A stretch of DNA of 64,000 nt, from contig NZ_FOJW01000010.1 in assembly GCF_900112045.1 (NCBI RefSeq), positions 62,001 to 126,000 of the forward strand, in the 5' to 3' direction. The position numbers and the translations under genes are program-made. The notes under the pieces are model-generated. The model was not told the DNA's origin and ran no database searches. It worked only from the letters and a program-made list of their open reading frames with translations. This DNA is from Lentibacillus halodurans (lineage in GTDB: Bacteria; Bacillota; Bacilli; Bacillales; Amphibacillaceae). Of this stretch, positions 51,057 through 60,527 are shown one piece after another. Each line of letters opens with the position of its first letter. Positions within the stretch are counted from its first letter, which is position 1.

Positions 51057-51831
51057 TTAATCTGCCTGCATTCCGCCATCCACATTATATAGTGAACCAT
51101 TCACAAACGATGCTTTATCGGAGGCCAAAAATATCACAACCTGAGCCACCTCTTTTGGCATGCCAAACCGTCCGGCAGGGATTCCCTGCTTTAGGGCTTC
51201 CGCTGCTGCTCCCGGATCATCAGGAGAGGTATTTTGCTGAATGGTCGTCAACATTTGCGTATCGATTGCCGCCGGGGCAACTGCATTCACACGGATGCCA
51301 TTCTCAGCCGCTTCCAGTACAGCTGATTTCGTCAGCCCTGCTACCGCATGTTTCGATGCAATATATCCAGCCATGCCGGCTGAACCTATATAACCTATAT
51401 ATGCTGCATTCGAGGCAGTATATTAATGATACTACCATACCCCTGTGATTCCATTTGCAGAATGACATGTTTTAACCCAAGAAAGATACCAGTTACATTG
51501 ATTCCCATAACCTTTTCGAACTGCTCTTTCTCCAAGTCTTTGATTTTGGCAAAAGGGCCATTGATACCGGCATTGTTAAAAAATACGTCAATATGGCCAT
51601 AAGTATCTACCGTCTGTTTAACATAGCTTTTCACATCTTCTTCGTCTGTTACGTCAGCCTGTATTAATTTGATTTTATCCTTATCGCCTTTCAATGAATC
51701 TTTTGCCCTAGCCAAAGCCTCCTGATTGATATCAACAAGTACAACTGAGTCCCCGTCATTTAAAACTGCTGGGCGGTTTCCATTCCAATACCGCCAGCCC
51801 CTCCTGTGATAAGTACGACCTTCCCCGCCAT
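51057..51831 (-). pseudogene. Short-chain dehydrogenase broken by two frameshifts
   Basis: The gene begins at ATG 51831 (GGAGGAAG upstream) with AGKVVLITGGAGGIGMETA, the SDR cofactor motif. The frame fails at about 51770 and resumes as LNDGDSVVLVDINQEALARA. It continues through NNAGINGPFAKIKD to about 51400 (SIIN), where a second shift occurs; the correct frame reads TASNAAYIGYIGSAGMAGYI and then ASKHAVAGLTKSAVLE with the catalytic Lys, ending in NVDGGMQAD at 51057. All parts of a roughly 255-residue SDR are present, so decay is recent. Confidence 0.85.
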
Positions 51832-51906
51832 TAATACTTCCTCCTCTAATTTAGTGTTTTATATGTTCTTTCTATCATGTTCATATATACTGTAAAAATC
51901 TTTAAC

Positions 51907-52138
51907 TTATGCATTTTGTTCTAGTACAACTATATTAGCCAGAAGATCATGAATAGTTCGGCGATCTTTGCGCAAGCAAAAGCATGATACAGCTGCTATA
52001 GGGAGTCCATAACTGAATACTGCAGCTGTGATCAGCATTATAACTGGTAGATTCCAATAATCGCTCGTCCCAGCTCTCTTATAGCGATTACCGACGCCCT
52101 GATAAGGTCTGCGGCAATTCCATACATTCGGAGGTATT
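51907..52138 (-). pseudogene. Relic of an RDD-family membrane protein
   Basis: A minus-strand frame reads PPNVWNCRRPYQGVGNRYKR, then a hydrophobic helix (LPVIMLITAAVFSYGLPIAAV) and RKDRRTIHDLLANIVVLEQNA before a stop. The last segment matches the RDD-family end (D..R..HD..A.T.VV). There is no start codon or ribosome site and the N-terminal helices are missing, so this is a fragment. The family call rests on the short C-terminal pattern. Confidence 0.5.
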
Positions 52139-52151
52139 AAAAATCTATATC

Positions 52152-53099
52152 TTATTCTTCCAGTTTATCCCGTCTCTGCTTCCTAATCATCCAAAAAACG
52201 ATTATTACCATAATAGCCAATATAATCAGAATCGGCAAATTGCCCGCAACAAAAATGAAGAGTCCCGAAAATGCTGAGAGCAGGAAGTTAATACTTTTCA
52301 TAAACTGTTGTTTCGTTTTTTCCCACGTATTTAAGTCTTCTTCACTGGAAATGCTTACATCGTTTTCTTCAATTTGAATTGTGACTGTTGCAAGATCGAC
52401 TTTGTTTTCCAAATAATTCATTCGCCCCGTTATTTCCTCTATCTCTTGCTGGACTGCTGCCAAATCATCCGAAATCTTCAGCAAATCTTCAGTCTCTTCA
52501 GCTTGTTCCATAAATGAAAGAAGCCTTTCTTCCACAACTTGTTTCGATTCAAGGCGGGATTCCAGATCAATGTATTCCTCTGTTACGTCCTGACCGGAAA
52601 CCGAGCTTTCCACTACATCACTGCTCCCTTCTTCAACCAGCTGGGTAAATTCCCGAAACTGATCTTGAGGAATTCGTGCAGAAATTCGGCCGCTTATCGA
52701 TCCATCTTCACTGCTTTCATGCATATTCGACTCTACAATATAGCCATCGCGTTCTGATACCTGAGTTTGAATACGATCCACCGTTTCTTGATAATCCTTC
52801 ACTTCAATACGAAGGTTAGCCGTATAAATAACTTTTCGATCTTCCTGAGCATTTTCATCAGCTTGTGAGACAGCATTATCTTCGCTGGAGTCGTCCTCTG
52901 GCTGATCGATTGAATTATCCTTTTGCTCACCGCCCGATTCATCTGCTTCGTTCAAAGACCTGCTGTCCTCCGATGTCAATTCCTTCGTACCTGAATCAGC
53001 ATGATCTGCTGTTGACTCATGATCCTCCGATTCATTACTGCAGGCTGTTGCCAAAATACCGATAGCCATCACCATGAAAATGATAAACTCTTTTTTCAT
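52152..53099 (-). CDS. DUF4349 domain lipoprotein
   Basis: The protein has a lipoprotein signal (ILATACSNES), a 60-residue acidic Ser/Glu/Asp linker, then the DUF4349 core (DRKVIYTANLRIEVKDYQETVDRIQ to VDLATVTIQIEE) with a coiled coil around EQAEETEDLLKISDDLAAVQQEIEEITGRMN, and a C-terminal membrane helix followed by RKQRRDK. Such proteins are anchored at the outer face; their function is unknown. ATG 53099 follows AGGGGGG by a few bases; starts at 53102 and 53120 also exist. It has 315 residues and stands alone. Confidence 0.85.
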   Translation of the reverse strand: MKKEFIIFMVMAIGILATACSNESEDHESTADHADSGTKELTSEDSRSLNEADESGGEQKDNSIDQPEDDSSEDNAVSQADENAQEDRKVIYTANLRIEVKDYQETVDRIQTQVSERDGYIVESNMHESSEDGSISGRISARIPQDQFREFTQLVEEGSSDVVESSVSGQDVTEEYIDLESRLESKQVVEERLLSFMEQAEETEDLLKISDDLAAVQQEIEEITGRMNYLENKVDLATVTIQIEENDVSISSEEDLNTWEKTKQQFMKSINFLLSAFSGLFIFVAGNLPILIILAIMVIIVFWMIRKQRRDKLEE

Positions 53100-53238
53100 C
53101 ATAACCCCCCTACCTTTCATCCGTATGGTTTCTTTTTAAATACAGACGGTGTTTAATGGAAAACGTTACACATTTTATGTGGTAATCATAGTAAAAAGGA
53201 CTTATTGTAAAATAATATGTAAGAGGAGGTGTTTTAAT

Positions 53239-53400
53239 TTGGATAAAAATTATCGTGAATTTAGAACAGGACAGGGTGTGCCAGCATCAGGAACATACAC
53301 CTGCCAATCCGGCGCCAAAGCAGAACTTAGTGAAAAGGATCAATTTCCCGTATGTCCAGTCAGTAATGAGGAGACGTATTGGAAGCATGATGATGAATGA
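53239..53400 (+). CDS. YjzC-like small protein
   Basis: The 53-residue protein starts with TTG at 53239, seven bases after a perfect AGGAGGTG. The sequence pattern FRTGQGVPASGTYTCQSG...F.VCP and a terminal aromatic YWKH resembles the small YjzC-like family of Bacillaceae (F.TG..P.SG.Y), whose function is unknown. Two cysteines (TC and VC) could bind metal. A terminator follows at 53514-53548. Confidence 0.75.
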   Translation: MDKNYREFRTGQGVPASGTYTCQSGAKAELSEKDQFPVCPVSNEETYWKHDDE

Positions 53401-53513
53401 ATGGCCATTTTATCAAAACACCATTCAAAAAGGCTAAACTACTGTGAGAAAGGTTAAATATTATGCAAATCGACACTGCATCGATTACTGACAAATGAGA
53501 GAAAAACAACATG

Positions 53514-53548
53514 GAAAATCCTCCGTTAATCCATTACAGAGGATTTTT
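53514..53548 (+). terminator. Terminator after the YjzC-like gene
   Basis: AAAATCCTC / GAGGATTTTT inverted repeat with a short loop and a T run on the plus strand, about 115 bases after the small gene. Confidence 0.75.
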
Positions 53549-53732
53549 GCAGCCTTTTTAAACGTTATATGACAATTGAACAATAAGGTCCATTTATAAA
53601 CATTTTACCAAGACTGCAGCTTATCAATTATTTTGTCGACTTCTTTTTCATCTCATTATTTGAAATCGGTCTGCATACCTTACGTAAAGGATTTAAGGTA
53701 ACGGATTTCTGATCCGACGTGAGCCAACTGAA

Positions 53733-54440
53733 TCAAGTTGTCCCAGTAGTTTTCCCATAAGCTAACCTTTCTTGTGAATGGATTAGTATTCTATAATACA
53801 GAATTTCCCCCCATTCTTTAGCCTGTTTAATATTATTCGGAACAGCTTTAGCAATGTAAGTAAGTCCTTCTTCCATATTACTTTGTTGATGGGGGTGAAT
53901 TGTTTTTTTGTTCCGGCACGGTCTAAAATACATTTTAATAATATATCTCAAGGTATCTACACTCATACGCCTTTTTAAGTTTACGCTCTGTGACAAACAA
54001 ACAGGCGTCGCGTCATCTAAATACCTTTTCAACCAAACCCCACAGCGTATATATTAAAGTATACCTCCCTTTCCTTATCACCTTTATCATTCACACACAA
54101 TTACTGAGTTTCCTGCGAAATTAATATCATCACTGGTTAATTATTTCGCAACTTCTCCAATACGACAGCCAGTCGAATAAAAAATTCAAACAAAGCATTT
54201 TAACAATATAGTACCCTTCTCTGAGGTGTTCAATTTCATGCTCGGAAAAATACTTTGGAATTCACTTTCCTAACCTATATTCTTTTAATTTAGCAGCCGG
54301 ATTTTTTAAGATAAAACCTCCCTCATGGGGCCATTTAAACAAAGATTTTATGAATCGTGCAGGATGCCCCAAACTAGATGGTTTTAGATATCCCCCAGAT
54401 TCACTCTTAACAATTCGATATTTTTTATGTTAAAAATGTC
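53733..54440 (-). pseudogene. Tyrosine recombinase (phage-integrase family), heavily decayed
   Basis: Integrase pieces occur in order on the minus strand in several frames. From about 54440 the frame gives the core-binding part (HPARFIKSLFKWPHEGG, NPAAKLKEYRLGK), then a stop, IPKYFSEHEIEHLREG, and in another frame the catalytic box TGCRIGEVAK with the conserved Arg, a stop, DDINFAGNSVIV, then DKGDKEREVYF. Near 53990 a further frame reads KRYLDDATPVCLS, KRRMSVDTLRYIIKMYF and TIHPHQ, the start of the HxLRH box, where homology ends. At least four lesions are visible, so it is inactive. It lies about 1.4 kb from the first repeat copy. Confidence 0.8.
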
Positions 54441-54494
54441 GAGTATTTTTTAAACAGCTTTGCTATTATGAAGACATGAAAAGGAGGGGATATA

Positions 54495-55358
54495 TTGTTA
54501 AAAGAATTAAACCTCGTGATTGACTATATTGAAGATCATTTAACTGATGAACTATCTCTTGAAAAAGTTTCTGAATATGCTGGGGTTTCCGACTATCATT
54601 TTAGAAAAATATTTTTTTATCTTTCAGGGTTGACACTAAGTGAATATATAAAAAACAGAAAATTGTCGGAAGCAAATAAGGAATTAATGGATGGAGAAAA
54701 AGTAACGGATGTTGCTTTTAAATATGGTTATCAGTCAGTGGATGGCTTTACTAGGGCATTTAAAAAATGGAGTGGCTTTTTACCCTCAGATGTAATAAAA
54801 AAAGGGGTAAGCCAGTCATCTCCCAAACTTTCATTCGTCATAACTGTCAAAGGAGGAAATACTATGGAATTTAGAATTGAGGCAAAACCAGCGTTTAATT
54901 TAGTCGGTGTAAGCAAGCGTGTTCCTATGCAGTTCGAAGGTGTTAATAACGAGATTGTAAAGCTTGCAGAAAGCATAACAGATGAACAAAAAGAGGAAAT
55001 GCATTCTCTTCAAAATATAGAGCCTTATGAAATTGTTAATGCTTCTTATGATGCTGACGCTAATTTCTTAAAAGAAGAAGGCGGTTTAACTCACTTGATA
55101 GGTGTATTAACGACTAAAAATCAGGTAAGTGATCTATTAGAAAAAGTACCAGTCGAAGCCTGTACTTGGGCAATATTTCCAAATGAGGGACCATATCCAT
55201 CTACGTTACAAGAAACTATGGCAAAAACATATTCGGAATGGCTTCCTTCTTCCGATTATGAAGTAATCAATGCCCCTGCTTTTTCTTTTACTAAAATGGA
55301 TAAGCATAAAAAAGACTACGCTTATAGTGAAGTTTGGATGCCTGTTCGGAAGAAATAA
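54495..55358 (+). CDS. AraC-family regulator with GyrI-like effector domain
   Basis: Residues 1-105 are an AraC/XylS double HTH (IDYIEDHLTDELSLEKVSEYAGVSDYHFRKIF and VTDVAFKYGYQSVDGFTRAFKKWSG). The rest, from about 123, is a GyrI-like / effector-binding domain (MEFRIEAKPAFNLVGVSKRVP, WAIFPNEGPYPSTLQETMAKTYSEWLP), as in SgaA/Rob-type regulators that sense small amphipathic molecules. It starts with TTG at 54495, seven bases after AAGGAGG; 287 residues. It is intact within a decayed neighbourhood and has its own terminator at 55456-55491. Confidence 0.9.
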   Translation: MLKELNLVIDYIEDHLTDELSLEKVSEYAGVSDYHFRKIFFYLSGLTLSEYIKNRKLSEANKELMDGEKVTDVAFKYGYQSVDGFTRAFKKWSGFLPSDVIKKGVSQSSPKLSFVITVKGGNTMEFRIEAKPAFNLVGVSKRVPMQFEGVNNEIVKLAESITDEQKEEMHSLQNIEPYEIVNASYDADANFLKEEGGLTHLIGVLTTKNQVSDLLEKVPVEACTWAIFPNEGPYPSTLQETMAKTYSEWLPSSDYEVINAPAFSFTKMDKHKKDYAYSEVWMPVRKK

Positions 55359-55455
55359 AAATACAGAAATCATTGTATTCAGTACAATTTTGCTCTTTAG
55401 AAGTCAAGAAGAATACCGTAAGATAACGACGTAAAGAACAGAATCAATAACCTAT

Positions 55456-55491
55456 GAAGAGTAACGCTGATAAGATGGCGTTGCTTCTTTT
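55456..55491 (+). terminator. Terminator after the AraC-type gene
   Basis: GAAGAGTAACGC / GCGTTGCTTC pairs with one bulge and is followed by TTTTG on the plus strand. Confidence 0.6.
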
Positions 55492-55563
55492 GAATTGAGT
55501 GCCCACGTTACATTAAGTATTTCACAAACTATCTCTGTCTTTTAAATTCCAGTTTAAGGGTTC

Positions 55564-55794
55564 CTAGTTATCAAATAATCCCCTTCCTATCAAGTTGGCA
55601 TTCACCGGCTTTTTCCCTATTTCACATGCCCATACGGATAGCTGGCCTATATGATGTATCTCGTGGGCAATAACATGACGCATGATCTCTCCGTATCTAA
55701 AGTTAATCGTCTCGCCACTAGAATCGGTTTCTGAAAGAGTCTGTGATTCCATCTCAGTCGTCCATGAAATAATAAAAGGTTCCACTTTCTTATG
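55564..55794 (-). pseudogene. C-terminal fragment of a DinB-family protein
   Basis: About 76 residues remain, ending RYGEIMRHVIAHEIHHIGQLSVWACEIGKKPV, which contains the DinB metal-site motif HEIHHIGQL. DinB/YfiT-type proteins are about 150-170 residues; the N-terminal half is missing and repeat copy R0 lies immediately upstream (55813-55890). The repeat may have replaced or capped the lost half. Confidence 0.7.
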
Positions 55795-55812
55795 GCAATG
55801 TTTTTACTAAAC

Positions 55813-55890
55813 TTATTCCGTCAAATGGCCCTTCATATGATACGTTATTGGCGCTATTCCTTATTATGAAAAAGCGACCTATAATTGAAG
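55813..55890. repeat. Repeat copy R0 of the GCGCC-type cassette element
   Basis: 78 bp starting TTATTCCG and ending ATAATTGAAG, with the internal TTGGCGCTATTCC and a degenerate AAGCGACC in place of GCGCCCG. It has the same orientation as R1-R5 at 60443-62070 but lies 4.5 kb away, directly upstream of the DinB fragment. Confidence 0.65.
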
Positions 55891-56016
55891 ATCTTTTGTT
55901 CCATTTATATAGTGACAACCAATTACCTTATATCAATATGAACAGGCGTCCTTTGAAAAAAGACGGCTATAATAGGTTAATTCCGAAAAAGATAGAGACC
56001 AAATCCTAAAGTATCT

Positions 56017-56895
56017 CTACCCCATTTGTTGTAAGGAACGTCGCTGACTGCTAAGAGAGAATACATTTACTGACAATGGCTCTGCGGGTGCACCAACATT
56101 TACTAGGGTACCATCCAGCGTTAGCAATGAGAAATAAGCATTAATATCAATCTTTGCACTAACCGTATTAATGATCAGGTCAAAAGAACCTGCAAGCTTA
56201 TTAAATGTCTCAGGATCACTGGTGGCATAGTAGTTGTCGACACCGAATTGCAGACCATATTCTTTTTTCTTCAATGTTTGTGACAGAACAGTAACTTCTG
56301 CACCCATGGCGTGTGCAATCTTGACAGCCATATGACCAAGACCACCCATACCAACAACCGCTACTTTCTTACCAGGTCCAGCCTCCCAATGATTTAGTGG
56401 GGAATATGTCGTAATACCTGCACAGAGTAATGGTGCTGCTACATCAAGCTCAATGTTATCGGGGATTCTGAGTACGAAATCCTCCGTTACAACAATATGG
56501 GTAGAATAGCCACCTTGAGTAGGCTCGCCGTATTTGTCAACAGCTGCGTAGGTGTCTGTTTTTCCATTGAGGCAGTATTGTTCTTCTCCATTACGGCAGT
56601 TCTCGCATTCACCACAGGGATCAACCATGCATCCGACCCCTACTCGGTCACCGATTTTATACTTTGTCACCTCGGCTCCAACATCTGTTACAATACCCGC
56701 AATCTCATGTCCAGGTACAAGAGGATAGTTCACAGGACCCCATTCGCTATGAGCAATATGGATGTCGGAATGACATATGCCTGCATATTTAATTTCAATC
56801 AGAACATCATGTGAATCAAGATTACGTCTTTTAATTTCAGCAGATCGAAACGGTTTGTCTGGAACGTCTACTACTCGCGCTTTAGCTGTTATCAT
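56017..56895 (-). pseudogene. NAD(P)-dependent alcohol dehydrogenase, truncated at the C terminus
   Basis: This cinnamyl-alcohol-dehydrogenase-type MDR protein has catalytic zinc ligands in [15 protein letters not shown] and GHEIAGIV, structural zinc cysteines in [15 protein letters not shown], and a Rossmann motif [16 protein letters not shown] 56895 follows GGAGG by nine bases. It stops after 292 residues ([10 protein letters not shown]), where family members run to about 350 (RRSFxGSxIGG...). The missing segment closes the catalytic domain, so activity is doubtful. Upstream, the open frame continues in phase into a peptidoglycan-binding relic. Confidence 0.8.
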
Positions 56896-57224
56896 TTGTT
56901 TAAACCTCCAATAACTTGTTTTTTTAATACTTGTTTTTTCTCTTGCAAAATTATAATATTCAATTTGATTTCGAGTACTTGTTCCAACAACTCCGTCTAC
57001 CCAAAGATGTGTTTCATATTGAAAATCTTTAACTGCCCTTTCTGTTAGTGGACCATAATACCCCGTAGGATCTGTATTTAAATACCCCATTCTAAACAAT
57101 TTTGCTTGTACATCGTATACTTCTTGTCCTGAACTTCCATTCTCTAATAAAGTTGCTGCTTGTACATTAGTATCTTCACTAACAATGATTAGTACTGTGA
57201 ATACTAAAAACGCATTGACGATTC
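56896..57224 (-). pseudogene. N-terminal fragment of a peptidoglycan-binding (SleB-like) cell-wall protein
   Basis: The minus strand reads a hydrophobic signal-peptide-like segment ([20 protein letters not shown]) followed by a PG_binding_1 domain: [34 protein letters not shown] and [12 protein letters not shown]. This is the N-terminal layout of spore cortex-lytic or cell-wall hydrolases. No start codon with a ribosome site is visible and the catalytic domain is replaced by the ADH gene, into which the frame runs without a stop. Confidence 0.7.
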
Positions 57225-57293
57225 AATCGAAGCATAATCCCTGAAGACTTGGAGATGATAATATGAAGATTCGTCTGGAGGGAAGTGGAACAA

Positions 57294-58607
57294 ATGCCTG
57301 ACAAATTGTACGATATAATCGGGATTGGGATAGGGCCTTATAATCTTGGATTAGCTGCTCTCTTGGACGTTATCCCTGAACTTGATGGCTTGTTTTTTGA
57401 TAAGACGCCAAAGTTTGAATGGCATCCCGGGATGTTAATTGAACGGATGAATTTAACCACCCCCTTTTTAGGGGACCTTGTCACATTCGCTGATCCAACA
57501 AGCCGATTCACCTACATCAACTATTTACATGAACACAATCGTCTGTACCAGTTCTACTTTTTTAACAAGTTTCAGATTCCCCGTCAGGAATATAATCAAT
57601 ACCTGCAATGGGTGGCCGATCAATTGGAACAGCTCAACTTCGGTTATGAGGTAGTCGATGTGATAGATCATGAAGAAGCCGATGAACCGCACTATGAGGT
57701 GGTCGTGGAAGAAACCTCAACTCAAAAACGATCCTCATACTTCGCCAAAAATATAACCATGGCAACTGGCAGTGAACCCCTGGTACTAGACACCATGACA
57801 GGACACCCAAAGGAAGATGTTTTACATACTGATCGATTCATGTACGAAAAGGAAAACTTAGTTGAATCCCCTCACATTACAATAGTAGGTTCTGGTCAGA
57901 GTGCCATCGAGGTCTTCCTGGATCTGTTAAAAGAACAGGAAAATAAAGTATTTCAATTGACGGTATTCACGCGTTCCAGTGGCCTATTTCAATTGGAAAA
58001 AGCCAAATTTGGCCAGGAGTATTTTTCGCCCGATTTTGTAGATTATTTTCATTCGCTTGGCTTTAAGCAGCGCCTCGACACATTAGACACACTAGGAACA
58101 CTAAGAAAAGGGATTAATCCACAGACATTGATGGAATTATACGAAACGCTTTACCATAAAACAATTGGCCAAACGAAACAGCCGGTAACCATCCAGCCCA
58201 ATACAGAGGTGAAGCACATAAGCCGAAACCATAACAAGTATGTATTGCACTGTCATCAGTGGCAAAAAGAAAATTCCTTCAACTATGAAACGAATAAGGT
58301 CATCCTGGCAACAGGCTATAAGCCACATATTCCTGCATGGTTCTATGATCGTTTTAAGGATAAAATTATGTGGGAAGACGAGGAACTTTATAAAGTTACC
58401 CGAGATTATCAACTCGTGTTTAATGATCAGCGAGACCACCGTTTTTTCACCATGACCAATTTGGAGCATTCTCATGGCACGGCAGCCACCAACTTGGGAT
58501 TGGCCGTTCAAAAGAACATTCAAATCATAAACTTGCTTGCTGGACAGGAAGTATACAAGGACAGACGTGACACCATCTTTCAGCAGTTTACAATGGAAGA
58601 TGAATAA
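57294..58607 (+). CDS. Lysine/ornithine/diamine N-hydroxylase (IucD/SidA family)
   Basis: This FAD- and NADPH-dependent monooxygenase hydroxylates the terminal amine of lysine, ornithine or a diamine for hydroxamate siderophores. Motifs: FAD site GIGIGPYNLGLAAL (about 10-23), FEWHPGMLIERMNLTTPFLGDL typical of the family, NADPH site IVGSGQSAIEVFLDL (about 200-214) and the ATGYKPHIPAW motif near the C terminus. The start is either ATG 57294 (GGAGGG 11 bases upstream) or GTG 57285 (too close to the site); about 437 residues. No siderophore synthetase or exporter is nearby, so it is an orphan. Confidence 0.88.
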   Translation: MPDKLYDIIGIGIGPYNLGLAALLDVIPELDGLFFDKTPKFEWHPGMLIERMNLTTPFLGDLVTFADPTSRFTYINYLHEHNRLYQFYFFNKFQIPRQEYNQYLQWVADQLEQLNFGYEVVDVIDHEEADEPHYEVVVEETSTQKRSSYFAKNITMATGSEPLVLDTMTGHPKEDVLHTDRFMYEKENLVESPHITIVGSGQSAIEVFLDLLKEQENKVFQLTVFTRSSGLFQLEKAKFGQEYFSPDFVDYFHSLGFKQRLDTLDTLGTLRKGINPQTLMELYETLYHKTIGQTKQPVTIQPNTEVKHISRNHNKYVLHCHQWQKENSFNYETNKVILATGYKPHIPAWFYDRFKDKIMWEDEELYKVTRDYQLVFNDQRDHRFFTMTNLEHSHGTAATNLGLAVQKNIQIINLLAGQEVYKDRRDTIFQQFTMEDE

Positions 58608-58636
58608 CCTATCCAAAAATAGTAATCCATTCAATT

Positions 58637-58833
58637 TTCGTAAAAAAGATATGACGTTAGATCAACATATGCCATTTTTACTTGAATCTAAACTGCGAGA
58701 AAAAGGTGCTGAGTTTGTTCGTAGTGATGATTGGACAGATTTTTCAGTTCTTGACTGTCATTTGGCTACCGGACAAATTCCAATGACCAGCCAAAACAAA
58801 GCTGAAAAAGTCATCAAAGTTCTGGAAAGCTAA
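58637..58833 (+). pseudogene. C-terminal fragment of a DJ-1/PfpI-family (type 1 glutamine amidotransferase-like) protein
   Basis: The plus strand reads LDQHMPFLLESKLREKGAEF, DDWTDFSVLDCHLATGQIP and MTSQNKAEKVIKVLES to a stop. This matches the end of PfpI-like proteins (VVDGxLxTGQNPxS). The nucleophile-elbow half is missing and the frame overlaps the end of the monooxygenase gene without its own start. Confidence 0.6.
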
Positions 58834-58997
58834 ACAAAAAAGTAGCAAATCTTGATTTCCAAGTGTTTGGGATTCACGATTTTCTTATTGGGGGTCTCAG
58901 CCCATCCCTTCGAAAAAGTGGAATAAGGGATTTTCGATAAACAAATCTCCATCAATATAATACCTTCTTATTCGAGAAAAGCGAAAATTGATTGAGC

Positions 58998-59024
58998 AAG
59001 TAGTGTTTTCAAATTACACTACTT
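58998..59024. terminator. Perfect hairpin between two relics
   Basis: AAGTAGTGT / ACACTACTT is a perfect nine-pair stem with a nine-base loop; the plus-strand flank is moderately T-rich. It separates the PfpI and PaaI relics, which converge here. Confidence 0.55.
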
Positions 59025-59420
59025 ATTCTTGTTCGTCCAGTTCGATAAAATAATGACCTTTACGGTACGAAACATATCATGGTAGCAATCAAATTTTGCC
59101 CATGTTAAATGTCAGTTCGGTAGAATCCTGTACGATAGTTTCGTTAAATTCCGTCGTCCGTGCAACTATCTTGTCACACGGTTTTGCAGATTCAATAAAT
59201 TGAATTGTTGTCGAGAGTCCTAATGATGTTCGCGTTACAGGCTGCAGAAAATGCATGGCTGCTAAAGCATAAATAACTGCCCCATGACCAGTTCCATATG
59301 CATTTATCATATGGTTTTGCTCATCTAGCATTGCTTCTGCAAAATCAGCTTCTAATTTTGTTAATTGAATACCTAGCGTTTGAGCATATGGATCGTTTCT
59401 CACTTGCTCCAAAAAATTGC
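59023..59420 (-). pseudogene. PaaI-family thioesterase relic
   Basis: The minus strand reads FLEQVRNDPYAQTLGIQLTK, HMINAYGTGHGAVIYALAAM, then a gap/shift, TSLGLSTTIQFIESAKPCDK, and after further lesions YRKGHYFIELDEQE to a stop. In PaaI proteins the motif is N.HGTxHGGxxxxLAD; here the Asp region is disrupted. Several frame breaks make it non-functional. It follows the broken epimerase gene in the same direction. Confidence 0.65.
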
Positions 59421-59497
59421 CAATGCATTGGGCAACGTTAAAAACTATTATATTTAAGGGAAAGGCGTCCGATTCTTGAACAGAGGAACAGATATTG

Positions 59498-60366
59498 TTA
59501 AATATTCTCATAAAACACATCTTTAATTTTATGCTTTCCGTACATTGGCGCAGTCACATTATGGGTCATCACATTTATAAAGAATTGGTATAACCCATAA
59601 TTATGTTTACTGAACAATTTCAGCCCCGAAGAAAGGGAGCTTAATAACCCGACTGGAATGTATGTTATGTGTTCCTTCTGATCCAATACATCAAAGGCGA
59701 GTTTAGCAATCTGTTGATATGTAAGTGTTTCGGCACCGCCAACATCGAGTGTTCGGTTTGCCTCTGAGAAAGATTGTATACAAAATTGGGCCAGGTCTTC
59801 GCCATGAACCGGATTCCCCCTCGTTTTACCATCCCCAATCAAGTAAACCCTTCCTTTTTTGGCCATAGTCAAAAACTTGTTAAATCTGAAAAATATCCAG
59901 TCGGCCTTATTATAATGTGATCGACATTTGATGCTGTTAAAACATCAACAAAACGCTTCTTAGCTTCAATCAAGGGACCAGTTTTCTTCCAATCGTCGTT
60001 TATACATACATGAATATACATAAATTTGGCGACATGACTATTTTCTGCTTCCTTCAATAAGTTGACATTACCTTGATAGTCAACATCTTCAAAGGTCATA
60101 CCGTTACTTTTCCTTGTTATTCCAACAGATGAGAAAACATAATCAATGTTGTCACAAACATGTTTTAATGTATTTGGTTTGGTAATATCACCTATGGCAA
60201 CCTCATCAACATCTTCACCGATAGGAGGCTCTAGGAAATCCCCAGTTTGGTTCAATTTGTCTGGATTTCTCACTAGTATCTTGATATAAAATCCTTGCTT
60301 TTTTAGTTCCTTTACAACGTATCTTCCTAAATAACCTGTAGCGCCAGCGACTAACACTCGTTTCAT
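59498..60366 (-). pseudogene. NmrA-like / atypical SDR NAD(P)-binding protein, frameshifted
   Basis: ATG 60366 has GGAGGAG five bases upstream and begins MKRVLVAGATGYLGRYVVKE, the atypical-SDR cofactor motif. The frame runs to about 59873 (GYFSDLTSF) where one T is missing from a T run; the +1 frame continues TMAKKGRVYLIGDGKTRGNP and VHGEDLAQFCIQSFSEANRT to a stop at 59498. Combined length is about 289 residues, near full length. With a single lesion it is a recent pseudogene or a phase-variable T tract. Confidence 0.82.
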
Positions 60367-60442
60367 ATGGACTCCTCCGCTCTACCTTTTAAATGATTCA
60401 TCTAATTTTACTTACGAACTTGCTTAAGCATATGTTTCACAA

Positions 60443-60516
60443 CTATTCAATAGTATGGGTCTTATATTCAGCTTCAGTGCTAATACTTATTCCTGATTTG
60501 CGCCCGATTGTTGAAG
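60443..60516. repeat. Repeat copy R1
   Basis: About 74 bp ending TTATTCCTGATTTGCGCCCG then ATTGTTGAAG. It lies between the stop of the small gene at 60528 (11 bases away) and the start of the broken epimerase (76 bases away). The left arm is degenerate (CTATTCAATAGTATGG). Confidence 0.75.
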
Positions 60517-60527
60517 TACAAATTAAC

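Noticed and set aside
55795-55890. N-terminal continuation of the DinB protein in another frame (SYEGPFDGISLVKTLP)
   Set aside because: That stretch is the translation of repeat copy R0, so it is not DinB sequence.
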